Source: CAYRFQ01 sp964423615 | GTDB lineage: Bacteria > Planctomycetota > Planctomycetia > Gemmatales > Gemmataceae | Assembly: GCA_964423615.1 (NCBI GenBank) | Contig: CAYRFQ010000099.1 | Span: 1-30,371 of the forward strand | DNA length: 30,371 nt | Direction of reading: 5' to 3' | In this document: positions 7,202 to 15,493 of the stretch, in pieces | Numbering within the stretch: the first letter of the stretch is position 1 | Layout of the letters: every line of letters starts with the position of its first letter | Made by a program: the position numbers and the translations under genes | The notes under the pieces: generated by a model | Told to the model about the DNA's origin: nothing | Seen by the model: the letters and a program-made list of their open reading frames with translations, nothing else | Database searches by the model: none

Positions 7202-9496
7202 TTAACGAGTAACGCGATTCCTGCCTGCTTTTTTGGCTTGGTATAACTTTTCGTCGGCCATGCGGATGAACTCCAGTGGCGTGAGGGAAGCATCGTTTCC
7301 CTGAGTCGTGGCGATGCCAACACTCACTGTCACTTGGATGTCCCTTTCCTCGTAATAGAACGGCTCGCACTCGATCGCCTTGCGGAGTCGTTCGGCGACA
7401 TGGGCAGCCACTTCGGGCGTAACTTCCGGGAGAAGAATGGCAAATTCTTCGCCGCCGTACCTGGCACAAATCTCGGTGCTGCGTAGGTTCGATGACAACC
7501 GGCGAGCCAACTCACGGAGGATCGTGTCTCCCGCCAGGTGGCCGAGGTCGTCGTTGATCACTTTGAACCGATCGATGTCGAGCATGAGCAGGGAAATGGA
7601 CCGTCGGTAGTGCACAGAACGCAGAAGTTCTCGGTCTAAAGTTTCCAACAAATAGCGTTTGTTATACGTGTTCGTTAGACCGTCCATGATCGTTAAACGA
7701 TAGATTTCTTCGTAATACTCGTTTTCCATATTTCCCCCCGAGAGGAACCGGAAGATCCGATTCCCGACTTGGAGGTAATCTCCATCCTGGAGAGCGTGCG
7801 TTGTTACCGGTTCTGTGTTGACGAAAGTCCCGTTGGTACTGTTCAGATCCGTTACCACGAATCCTTGAGGGGTGAGGTTAATTCGTAAGTGCTGTCGGGA
7901 TACGGCCGTATCTTCGACACACAAGTCACACTCGATGCTTCGACCGATGGTGAATACCTTTTTGGGAAGGGACGTTCGTGTCCCGAGTCCCGGTCCGGTG
8001 GGATAAATTTGGACAAGGCACCCTTTGTGCCTCTGTTCGACTGTTCGCGGAGTCAACGTAGCCTTGATCGTCTCCTGGTAAGCCTGAGTCAGCGGCGGAG
8101 AACTCTTCTCGACAGAGGCGGCGTTGGGTTGGGAGTCCGACACGACCACCAGTTCCGGCGTCGGTTCTTTCGATCGGGTCAATTTGGCGTGGAGCTTCTC
8201 GATGGTTTTCCGTTGGGCGAGAAACGCCTTGGCACATTGGGGATCGAACTGCTTTCCGGCTTGTTTTCGGATCTCGTCGAAGGCGGCTTCGATCGAGAGT
8301 CCTTTCCGGTAGGGGCGATCCGATGTCATCGCGTCGAACGTATCGGCCACGGCCACGACCCGAGCTAGGAAGGGAATTTCCTCCCCGGCGAGTTTGTCAG
8401 GATAGCCTTTTCCGTCCCACCGTTCATGGTGTGATCGGGCTATTGGGGCAAACAACCGCAACGCGGGTATGGTTTCGAGGATGTCCGCTCCATGCAGCGG
8501 GTGCATTCGCATCAAGTCGAATTCATCATCCGTTAACTTGCCAGGCTTACGCAGGACCGAATCGAGAATGCCGATCTTGCCGATGTCGTGTAGCGGGCCA
8601 CCCATCTGTATCTGGTGGATGTCCGAAGCCGATAGCTCCAAGCCCTTGGCGAGGGCCACGGCGTACTCTGTGACGCGTTGGGCGTGTCCTCCGGTGTAAG
8701 TATCTCGCAGTTCGATCGTCTGGCACAGCAAGTTCATCGTGTGCCAGAGTTGTTCGCGTTGTTGGACGACCAGTTGGGCGCTCTCAATGGCTCCCGAGAT
8801 CGTCGCCGAAATCCCTCTGGCTAGATTTAGTTCTTCCAGCGTGAACGGTTCCTGGAGCGGTCCGCGGTCCAGGTGAACCACGCCAAGGCAGCGATGCGGC
8901 GTCTGCAACAAGGCGCAAACCACCGAAGTCATTGACCCTGCCTTGACGCTGTGAACGTTCTCGTTCATCGTCAGGTCGATCCAGAGCTGTGGTTCACCGC
9001 TTTGGAGGGCTTCTCGGACGAGCGTTTCGCTGTAAGGCTTTTGACGTCGTTGTCGAGGCCGGCGGGACGAAGTCGCTCGAAGCTGGATATCTTGGGACTT
9101 TTCGTCCCATAGCAAAATGGCCCCTTGTTGGGCATCCAATGTCATGACCATGTCATCGAGAACGGATTGCAGGAGTTGCTCCGGGCTATCCATCTGGACT
9201 ACCGACCGACTGGCTCGCAGTAACGAGTCCAAATGTTTCGCTTGCCAGTCCGTCATTCCGGCGGAATTCACAGAATCTAGGAAATCCTCCGCCGTGTCAT
9301 TGGTTCTTCCAGGCGTCAGCCGGTCCGAAATTGGGTCCTCCGAGAATCTGCTAGCGAATTGTTTAGACCCCTGGTAGGCAAGAACTCTTGTTGAAGAGTG
9401 ACCAGGTGCCGGCGACTGTTTCACTGAACTGTGTTGACTCGTGCGAGCAACACTACGAACGCTAGACGCGTTCCTGAATTTAGGGGGTTTACCCAC
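7202..9496 (-). CDS. Cyclic-di-GMP turnover protein: GAF, HD-GYP phosphodiesterase, FHA, GGDEF cyclase
   Basis: The start is taken as GTG 9496 because GAGGAG lies eight bases upstream; a TTG at 9523 is a weaker option. From GTG the product is 764 residues. Seen in order: a GAF-like sensor (about 100-240); an HD-GYP domain (about 250-435) with HDIGK (303-307) and HHERWDGKGYP (356-366), the metal-binding and GYP signatures of cyclic-di-GMP hydrolases; an FHA domain with GRS, SRQHL and NSTNGTFVN (about 515-590); and a GGDEF domain with the active GGEEF motif (681-685). The position of the inhibitory RxxD site reads RSTE, so feedback inhibition may be weak or absent. The protein can in principle both make and degrade cyclic-di-GMP, with the FHA domain linking it to Ser/Thr kinases. 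No membrane segment was seen. Confidence 0.93.
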   Translation of the reverse strand: MGKPPKFRNASSVRSVARTSQHSSVKQSPAPGHSSTRVLAYQGSKQFASRFSEDPISDRLTPGRTNDTAEDFLDSVNSAGMTDWQAKHLDSLLRASRSVVQMDSPEQLLQSVLDDMVMTLDAQQGAILLWDEKSQDIQLRATSSRRPRQRRQKPYSETLVREALQSGEPQLWIDLTMNENVHSVKAGSMTSVVCALLQTPHRCLGVVHLDRGPLQEPFTLEELNLARGISATISGAIESAQLVVQQREQLWHTMNLLCQTIELRDTYTGGHAQRVTEYAVALAKGLELSASDIHQIQMGGPLHDIGKIGILDSVLRKPGKLTDDEFDLMRMHPLHGADILETIPALRLFAPIARSHHERWDGKGYPDKLAGEEIPFLARVVAVADTFDAMTSDRPYRKGLSIEAAFDEIRKQAGKQFDPQCAKAFLAQRKTIEKLHAKLTRSKEPTPELVVVSDSQPNAASVEKSSPPLTQAYQETIKATLTPRTVEQRHKGCLVQIYPTGPGLGTRTSLPKKVFTIGRSIECDLCVEDTAVSRQHLRINLTPQGFVVTDLNSTNGTFVNTEPVTTHALQDGDYLQVGNRIFRFLSGGNMENEYYEEIYRLTIMDGLTNTYNKRYLLETLDRELLRSVHYRRSISLLMLDIDRFKVINDDLGHLAGDTILRELARRLSSNLRSTEICARYGGEEFAILLPEVTPEVAAHVAERLRKAIECEPFYYEERDIQVTVSVGIATTQGNDASLTPLEFIRMADEKLYQAKKAGRNRVTR

Positions 9497-9608
9497 GGGA
9501 TATCTCCTCTGCTGCTTCCTCAAGGTGCGGACGGGGGGCGTGCTTCCGCAGTGCCACGGCTTTTTGGGCCGTAGAAACTAAGAACGTGACTCACATGGAT
9601 ACAGAAAC

Positions 9609-9624
9609 CATGGGCAGGCCCATG
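9609..9624. repeat. Short palindrome in the leader of the cyclic-di-GMP enzyme gene
   Basis: CATGGGC and GCCCATG form a perfect 7-bp stem around AG, between the third aptamer-like element and GTG 9496. A 5-bp ACGGC / GCCGT hairpin lies nearer the gene (about 9556-9572). They may be part of the long leader RNA or operator sites; nothing else is recognised in 9497-9833. Confidence 0.35.
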
Positions 9625-9833
9625 AAACGCGCGGTGGTCCTCATGACTGCTTCAACAAAGGCAAGGGCCGATGTCAAACGCGCAAGTGAAGTCATTCACT
9701 CTCGTTCGAGAGTCATTGGGAATAGAATTCAGAAAAGCTTGACAAGTTCGCTGTAGGTAAGGTGCGAAGGTAGGTTGTTTGTCAATGCCTTCCCAACTTC
9801 GGTGTTACTCCGTTTACGAATGAGGGGAATTGA

Positions 9834-9995
9834 ATTCCTTTCGATAGTCTGGCAACGTTGGGGATGGTTTAGGTTTGTTTGTGAACTTTGCTCCGGACAG
9901 TCCGAACATCAGACTGGTCCGTCACGAAACCTTTGGATCACCTTGGGCCTGTGACTCGGCGTCCTCATCGTTCGGTGAGTTTGCCATTTCGTGGA
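9834..9995 (-). ncRNA. Diverged cyclic-di-GMP-I-like aptamer with enlarged P3, copy 3
   Basis: On the minus strand GGCAAACTCA, TGAGGACGC, GTCACAGGCCCAAGG and a distal GTTGCCAGACTATCGAAAG keep the order of GEMM blocks and align with copies 1 and 2. Differences: the tetraloop is GAAC rather than GNRA, CGCAAAG has become CGCCGAG so the ligand-stacking adenine is C, and the P3 region is about 60 bases longer with its own hairpin (CGGACCAGTC / GACTGTCCG). It lies about 340 bases ahead of the cyclic-di-GMP enzyme gene, an unusually long leader. It is probably homologous to the other two, but ligand binding is uncertain. Confidence 0.6.
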
Positions 9996-10742
9996 AATAG
10001 CAATACACGGCCAGGGGAAGTTGGGGGAGATAGCGAGATCTTTGGCGAGTATTTTTGCCACTTCGTTACAACGATATGTTGAAAAATTGACCTAGTCAAG
10101 AAACGTGAAGAAAATTTCCCAGAGTGCCAGATTTTCGTACTCATCCAAGTGTGGCTTCCAGTCTTCTGACGCGGAATTAGGCATATTCTTGAGTATTTCA
10201 ATAACCACTAAGCCTCTTGTTTCACGACAAACGGTTTCATTAACTTTGATTTCCCGGAATGGTCCACTCACAACTATTCGAGTAGGGAGATTACGAGGTC
10301 TTTCGTCGACTAACTCAACTTACTCCAACATCGTAATTCCATTGAGGACAGAGGTTTAAATACTGCCAATTGGAAATCGATATGCCGCCGAGAAGATAGT
10401 GTTCCAATCAGAAAAATGGTCAGTGGTCCTTGTCGATGGAAGCATCGCTCGGAGTTCCCTAATTGATCTCGGGCCTGAAATGTCTTCCTCACATTGTTTT
10501 GGAAGTCCCTTTGAGGTTGGCTTACGTCTTGGACAGAGCCGTACGACATACTGCTGTTGGTTTCGTCATGGTGCCGAGAGCCGCGCGACGCCTCGAACGG
10601 GAAAACTCGCCGTTCATACATTTCACTAATCATTTCCGAGAGACACCAATCCTTGGGAAGGCGGTCTTGTTCGAGTTTTGAGTGCGGGGTATCCTATTTG
10701 CGCGATTGGGAAACTCTAGTAGTGGATTCTTGGGGGAGTGTA
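9996..10742. other. Gap with no recognised gene
   Basis: The stretch between the third aptamer and the next plus-strand gene has only short unsupported reading frames in several directions. No tRNA, riboswitch or clear promoter was recognised; it should hold the divergent promoters for the leader of the cyclic-di-GMP enzyme and the gene at 10743. Confidence 0.5.
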
Positions 10743-13001
10743 ATGGTGAGCGGAACTTGCTTCGTTTTTCGACATTCTCGTAGGTGGACGGGTGAATTGT
10801 CTATCTTGTTGCTTCTGGGTGTAGTGTGTTGCATGTTCCCGACATCATCGGAGGCAGGCTCTGGTCAGAGAGATCGAGTCCTCACGGCCAGTACTCGACT
10901 GACTCAAGGCGTCCAAAACGCCAAAGACATCGCTTTCAAAGTCAAGTATGACATTCCGGCCAAGGACCTCAAAAACGACTGGAAGAGCAACGACTGGAAG
11001 CAAGTAAACGCCATCGACGTTCGCCCTAACACCCGACAAAACTTCTTTCTTTATGTTGCGACAAAAAAAGACCTGAATCTCACTAACGTCCGAGTTCGGT
11101 TGCTCAAGATAGGCAATGACGGTCGCACATCTGAGGTGGCCAAAGGGAGCGTCGACAAGAATACCCTCATCCAAAACGATCCCAAGCAGGTCGTTTTCGA
11201 AGGTCCGAAGGACAAAAAGCCCAAGAAACCCTCAGAGGGAGGCATCTCCTTGGAGGGGCCGCCATTTGAACTCCAAATTGTCGTGGAAGGAACGGTGCGG
11301 AAGAACAACGCTCCGCTGTCCTACGCTTCGGTACTTCCCATCCGGTTCATGACTCCCTCCGAATACATCGTTGCGACGCCAGAAGTGGAAGAGAAATCTC
11401 TGAAGCTGAAACTGAGCCGAAGCACCGCGAAGTTCCATGGGCCACTTTGTAACCTTCGGTTGGACGTTTCCCCGAAGCCTTCTCTCGAGACAGGTCCCGT
11501 TCTCAGAAAGGGCACGTACCGCCAAGTCTTACTACCCCAGACCTCCCAGCCTCCGCCAGAAAAAAAGAATGTCCTCATTCGGACGGGTGAACTTCCCGTA
11601 AATGACCCATACACGCTGAGACGAGTCTACCTCACCGTCGATGGCTACGAACGCGCTATCATGTGGACGACTTCTGGCACAGGGACTGATCCACAACGAA
11701 TCGATGGGACTCGGATTCGCTTGTTGGCCCCCCGCTACACCGCTCCTACCAAAAAAATCACTGTCAAAGTGGAAGTCGATATTCCTCCAACCGTAAGCCC
11801 ACGCGAGGGGACCAAAACGGACCCGCGTGACCGACCTAACCCGTTGTTCCTCAAGATCGACTTGGTGGGAGGAAAAACCGGAAATGAAGTTGTGATCCCT
11901 TTGAAGAAATTGCCAGGCCACCGGTCACACCGAGTCGTGGTCGAGCCGCCAAGTCCTGACGGAAGTTTAGTGATCGCCAACTCGGTCAAATCTTGGAGCA
12001 TCGAGGTGAACACCGAAGATGTGTATGGTGTGAACCGCATACGTGCTCAACTCCTTGAGGACCTAACTCCGCTTGACCGCCAAACGACCTACTCTCCCGT
12101 CGAGTTGATCGAAGAAGCGGGGGTTAGACAATCTGAAGAGGGGAGCGTGGAGGTCATCGAGAACAGCGCCGTCATGGCATCCTTCGCAGAAAAGAGTTTT
12201 ACCAGCCCTTATGCTCCCTTACGGTACACAAAAGAATTCATCAAGAAGCGTAATGAGCAGCAGCCCAAGCTAAGGACAACGGCTGTTGAGGCCCTGATCA
12301 CCTTCGATGGCACCGGGCCTGAGATCAACGACTTCGGCAAAAAGGCCAAGTCACGCACGAAGCATGTTCGTGGAAAAGACCTCGTCTTGAGTGTCAAAGC
12401 CAAAGATTCTGAATCTGGCATCCAGAAGGTTGCTTTTTTCACCGGTCCACTCGACCCCAAGAAGGTACCTAAAGAGACCGTCCCAGGAACATCCACCGAC
12501 GAATCCCTCCCCACGAGCCTGAACGGCGAAACAGGGTGGCAAGTGGCGGCCTCCGACCTAAAAATACCCACGGATAAAAAAGGAACCTATTTGATCAACG
12601 TTGTCGCCACAAACCAAGCGGGTGTGTCGGCATTTGGTACCCTGAAGTTAGAACTTGTTGACCCGCCCAAACCGGGCCAGTCGAACGGCGATGCCGGGGA
12701 CGGCTCTGGCGATAACAAAGGCCCGAAATTGTTCCAAGTCAACGGACGCGTACTTGTCGCAGGCCAGCCACATCCTGATGCGACGGTCTTTCTGACCGAT
12801 GAGGAAGGGAAAAAAATCAAAGATCGAACCAAAACCGACAAGAAGGGCGTCTACACTTTCAAAGCCGTTCCTCCGGGATTGTACCGAGTGATCGCGGTCC
12901 GGGAAGCGCTCAAATTGCAGGGCGACGAGATCATTAAAGTACCCCTTCCCAAAGACGGAAAGGAAGCCAAGGAAGTAGACGTCACCATGAAACGAAAGTA
13001 A
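10743..13001 (+). CDS. Large exported protein with C-terminal carboxypeptidase-regulatory-like domain
   Basis: The start is set at ATG 10743, with GGGGGAG just upstream and a signal peptide right after it; the frame is open further upstream but without signal. The product is 752 residues: a basic start, hydrophobic LSILLLLGVVCC (about 19-30), and a probable cleavage around SSEAG. The mature part is rich in Lys, Pro and beta-type sequence with no recognised catalytic motif. The last 90 residues (NGRVLVAGQPHPDATVFLTD to the end) look like the CarboxypepD_reg / CNA-B type beta-sandwich used in surface proteins. It converges with the type VI-like genes and is probably a single transcription unit. 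The function is unknown; an envelope or surface role is inferred. Confidence 0.85.
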   Translation: MVSGTCFVFRHSRRWTGELSILLLLGVVCCMFPTSSEAGSGQRDRVLTASTRLTQGVQNAKDIAFKVKYDIPAKDLKNDWKSNDWKQVNAIDVRPNTRQNFFLYVATKKDLNLTNVRVRLLKIGNDGRTSEVAKGSVDKNTLIQNDPKQVVFEGPKDKKPKKPSEGGISLEGPPFELQIVVEGTVRKNNAPLSYASVLPIRFMTPSEYIVATPEVEEKSLKLKLSRSTAKFHGPLCNLRLDVSPKPSLETGPVLRKGTYRQVLLPQTSQPPPEKKNVLIRTGELPVNDPYTLRRVYLTVDGYERAIMWTTSGTGTDPQRIDGTRIRLLAPRYTAPTKKITVKVEVDIPPTVSPREGTKTDPRDRPNPLFLKIDLVGGKTGNEVVIPLKKLPGHRSHRVVVEPPSPDGSLVIANSVKSWSIEVNTEDVYGVNRIRAQLLEDLTPLDRQTTYSPVELIEEAGVRQSEEGSVEVIENSAVMASFAEKSFTSPYAPLRYTKEFIKKRNEQQPKLRTTAVEALITFDGTGPEINDFGKKAKSRTKHVRGKDLVLSVKAKDSESGIQKVAFFTGPLDPKKVPKETVPGTSTDESLPTSLNGETGWQVAASDLKIPTDKKGTYLINVVATNQAGVSAFGTLKLELVDPPKPGQSNGDAGDGSGDNKGPKLFQVNGRVLVAGQPHPDATVFLTDEEGKKIKDRTKTDKKGVYTFKAVPPGLYRVIAVREALKLQGDEIIKVPLPKDGKEAKEVDVTMKRK

Positions 13002-13044
13002 ACGCAAAAACCACAAAACGCAGGTCAAATCTCTCGCCCACAGT

Positions 13045-13076
13045 CCACCCAAGAAGGACGAAGCCTTGTTGGGTGG
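13045..13076 (+). terminator. Terminator hairpin between convergent genes
   Basis: CCACCCAA and TTGGGTGG form an 8-bp outer stem with an inner AAGG / CCTT, followed by TTCTTTC on the plus strand. It lies 44 bases after the stop at 13001 and just before the end of the convergent gene at 13082, so it may serve both transcripts, better on the plus strand. Confidence 0.65.
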
Positions 13077-13081
13077 TTCTT

Positions 13082-14707
13082 TCAGGTATTCAACCAGAAC
13101 CGCCAAACGAAGTAGCCAATCACAACCCCCCACAAGATCCCGAGGATGACGAACCCGACCGTTGCCTGGGCGTTATCACGTTGGTCTTGCACGATAGTTT
13201 CGTGCGTCCAACAAACGTACATTTGCTGTTCGTTCAGTTTGCTCAATACGCCACGGACGAAGGCTTGTTCGGTATCCCTGTCCTCTCCCGTCGCTGCCAA
13301 ATAAAAGCCGCCATAAAACCAGCTTTCCGACGTCGAATTCGTCCCGGGAACGAGTTTCGTGATTAGAGCGTTTTTCACGATTTGGGCAAGGTGTTGCCGC
13401 CTTTGTGTCAACATCGTCAGAAAGCGGTATAGGCGAACGTTTCTCCTCGTCTCGTTTCGAGGATCGTGCTCCAGGGAGGATTCCACTTTCAGGTGTTTTT
13501 TGTAGACCAAATCCCGCATCTCATGCAGACACATCCATTCCAGTGACTCCACGATCGCCTTTCCGGCGGAATCGGGATCCAAATCGGTGTCGAGAGGGAA
13601 CGACCGGCCGACGCGCGAGGAACGTGCTTCTTTTGGAGTCTGTTGGACGAATTCGAAGAAACCCCAAGTCGTTTCCAGGTCCGTCTGAAGGACGTATACC
13701 GGGCACCGGACGCCCACGACCCGACGGATCGTTTGAAGGTCTCTATGACACAAGTCGGCGGTTTGAGCGGCACAGGCCTTTGAGTCGGAGGCCCCCAACG
13801 GAAGCAAAACGAGGATGCCGTTGATCCCGCAAAACGGAGCACGGTCTTCTGTGATCCGTTCACACAAATACTCTAACCGAGCGGTATACTCGGCCACGAC
13901 GGTTTCGTCGTTGCGAATGTCGGGAATGACGGCCGATTCCGGACGGACGGACCGACGCCACAAGGCCGTATTGGCTCGTTCGTGTCCACGGCCTTCGGGG
14001 GCTTGCCGAAGAGTCCTCAATATCTGTTGGGCGTCCGCTCCCGGTTCGAGCGTAGCGTCCGTGACGGAAACCTGCGCCTCCTGTTGTTCTTGTTGGGTTG
14101 AGCCAAGGTCCTTCAGCATCAACCGGGTAGCGAGCTTGCCCATCAAACTGACTTCCGAACAAGTCACGTAGATCCCTTCGTTGTCTGGGTTGCTGTCTCG
14201 GTTCGCATAAACGTGGAGCCAGGCGGCAGGTTGCTTTGGCGTTTGCGGGACGTTCCATTCCAGTCGGGCCGCTTCGAACAAATGGACCTCGGCTGCTTCG
14301 GGATGACCCAGTACCAGATATAAGGGCCGACTTGTGGGGTCAATGTTGGCATGCGTTAAAGCTTGTCGGGCTTCTTCCCAGGCGTTGTCGATTTCCGGGA
14401 ATTGCCTCGTTGATTCCGATGGCGTGGCGAGAAGCCAGTAAACATTCCAACCCAACAGGTACAGCAAGAGTCCCAGAATGGGGAGCCAGGTGTTTCGGAG
14501 AATCGGCAGACGAGTGTCCACCAGGGGGGGGACCTTGAAAACGCCGTTGAGCCAGTACAACAGCAATAGACCCAATACCACAGCCAAGATGTGCAACGTC
14601 CAGACCAGAATCGGATTGGCCCTCTTGCCGACCTGTTTACCGATCGGCAAGAGGAACTTACCGATCTTGCGCATTCCTGCCCACAGACGTTTCAAGAGAC
14701 CTATCAC
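13082..14707 (-). CDS. tssM: TssM-like type VI secretion membrane protein, lacking the periplasmic part
   Basis: The start is set at GTG 14707 (GGAAG upstream); an ATG at 14845 would translate the intergenic repeats. The product is 541 residues, against more than 1000 in usual TssM/IcmF proteins. Seen: membrane segments at about 31-53 and 74-93, then PLYLVLGHPEAAEVHLF (about 128-144) where TssM has its P-loop, but without the GKT/S residues. INGILVLLPL and VRCPVYVLQTDLETTWGFF match the IcmF pattern of NG-hydrophobic followed by PVYVLxTxxD. A third membrane segment (about 515-537) ends the protein. So the topology fits TssM up to its third helix and the periplasmic domain is missing. It forms an operon with TssL and TssK. 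In the family it joins TssL in the inner-membrane complex that anchors the baseplate; whether this short form works the same way is open. Confidence 0.8.
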   Translation of the reverse strand: MIGLLKRLWAGMRKIGKFLLPIGKQVGKRANPILVWTLHILAVVLGLLLLYWLNGVFKVPPLVDTRLPILRNTWLPILGLLLYLLGWNVYWLLATPSESTRQFPEIDNAWEEARQALTHANIDPTSRPLYLVLGHPEAAEVHLFEAARLEWNVPQTPKQPAAWLHVYANRDSNPDNEGIYVTCSEVSLMGKLATRLMLKDLGSTQQEQQEAQVSVTDATLEPGADAQQILRTLRQAPEGRGHERANTALWRRSVRPESAVIPDIRNDETVVAEYTARLEYLCERITEDRAPFCGINGILVLLPLGASDSKACAAQTADLCHRDLQTIRRVVGVRCPVYVLQTDLETTWGFFEFVQQTPKEARSSRVGRSFPLDTDLDPDSAGKAIVESLEWMCLHEMRDLVYKKHLKVESSLEHDPRNETRRNVRLYRFLTMLTQRRQHLAQIVKNALITKLVPGTNSTSESWFYGGFYLAATGEDRDTEQAFVRGVLSKLNEQQMYVCWTHETIVQDQRDNAQATVGFVILGILWGVVIGYFVWRFWLNT

Positions 14708-14765
14708 TTTGACTTCCTTTGTCCGCAAATTCGGGTGAATGTCATCTTCACTGGCCAAATCGTGC

Positions 14766-14849
14766 GGTCGGTTTGGTCGTGCAGGCACGACAACAAAAAC
14801 ACTAACGTTTCTGGTCGGTTTTTGGTCGTGCAGGCACGACAACAAAAAC
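14766..14849 (+). repeat. Two copies of a 35-bp hairpin repeat between tssL and tssM
   Basis: GGTCGGTTTGGTCGTGC then AGGCACGACAACAAAAAC (14766-14800) recurs with two extra T at 14813-14849. Each contains the near-perfect hairpin GTCGTGC / GCACGAC. It fills the 153-base gap between tssL and tssM, so it would be transcribed and could tune message stability. It belongs to the family at 20549-20609, 21955-22046 and 23912-23987. Confidence 0.8.
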
Positions 14850-14860
14850 CTATGGTGGCG

Positions 14861-15493
14861 TTACTTCCCGAACGTCGCAACGGCCAGAAAGACTCCAACG
14901 CAGACGAAGATGATCGCCGAGACGCCTGCGAGGAATAGCATTAGCTGTTTCCGCTCGTGCCCGTAGAGCGGAGGTACGAATGTCTCGGGTGGTTGTTCGT
15001 GTTGGCCCAAACCGGGCCAACGTCCCTGTCCACCCAAAGCACTTTTCATGGCCACTACCTTCTCGTCGAGCCGTTTCCGGTCTTCTCCGACTTCCCCACG
15101 GAAGCCAAGCACGACGCATAAAAAAAACACCTCAAGGGCTTCAAAATCGGCACGGTCTTCGACGAGTTTTTGTTGCTTCCAAAACCGCCAATGTCGATTT
15201 TGGTCCTGAAACAGAGACCATTCGAGAGCCGACTCCTTCCAATCCTCGGCCCAAGGAGAGTCGGTAATGAAAATCTCGTCGAGCCAGCAAACCAAAGGGT
15301 ATCGCAGACCCAGGAAGGCAGTTTGGCTCTCTCGTTCGGGTTCGCGTGTGTCGGGGACGGCTTGGAGGAGATGGCGCAGCGTTTGTTGTTCCTTCGGAAG
15401 GCTCAACGACCCAGGGGCATCTTCGAGCCAGTCTTTGAGGTCCAAACCCCGGTTCAGGACGGCATAAACGGCTTCTCGGACCTGTAGATTCAC
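14861..15493 (-). CDS. tssL: TssL / DotU-like type VI secretion inner-membrane protein
   Basis: The start is GTG 15493, overlapping the tssK stop by four bases (GTGA), with AGGAAA upstream; the open frame extends further but lies inside tssK. The product is 210 residues, the usual size for a short TssL. Seen: RYPLVCWLDEIFI (about 64-76), the DotU-type 'DE' region; FFLCVVLGFRGE (about 123-134), matching the LGFxG signature; and one C-terminal membrane segment (about 183-208), as in tail-anchored TssL. No peptidoglycan-binding extension follows. It is translationally coupled to TssK, and its known partners are TssM in the membrane and TssK in the baseplate. Confidence 0.88.
   Translation of the reverse strand: MNLQVREAVYAVLNRGLDLKDWLEDAPGSLSLPKEQQTLRHLLQAVPDTREPERESQTAFLGLRYPLVCWLDEIFITDSPWAEDWKESALEWSLFQDQNRHWRFWKQQKLVEDRADFEALEVFFLCVVLGFRGEVGEDRKRLDEKVVAMKSALGGQGRWPGLGQHEQPPETFVPPLYGHERKQLMLFLAGVSAIIFVCVGVFLAVATFGK

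Noticed and set aside
9540..9562. Sigma-54-like GG-N10-GC on the minus strand ahead of the cyclic-di-GMP enzyme gene
   Set aside because: The -24 half TGGCAC is good, but the -12 half reads AAGC instead of TTGC, and such a promoter would leave the upstream aptamer out of the transcript.
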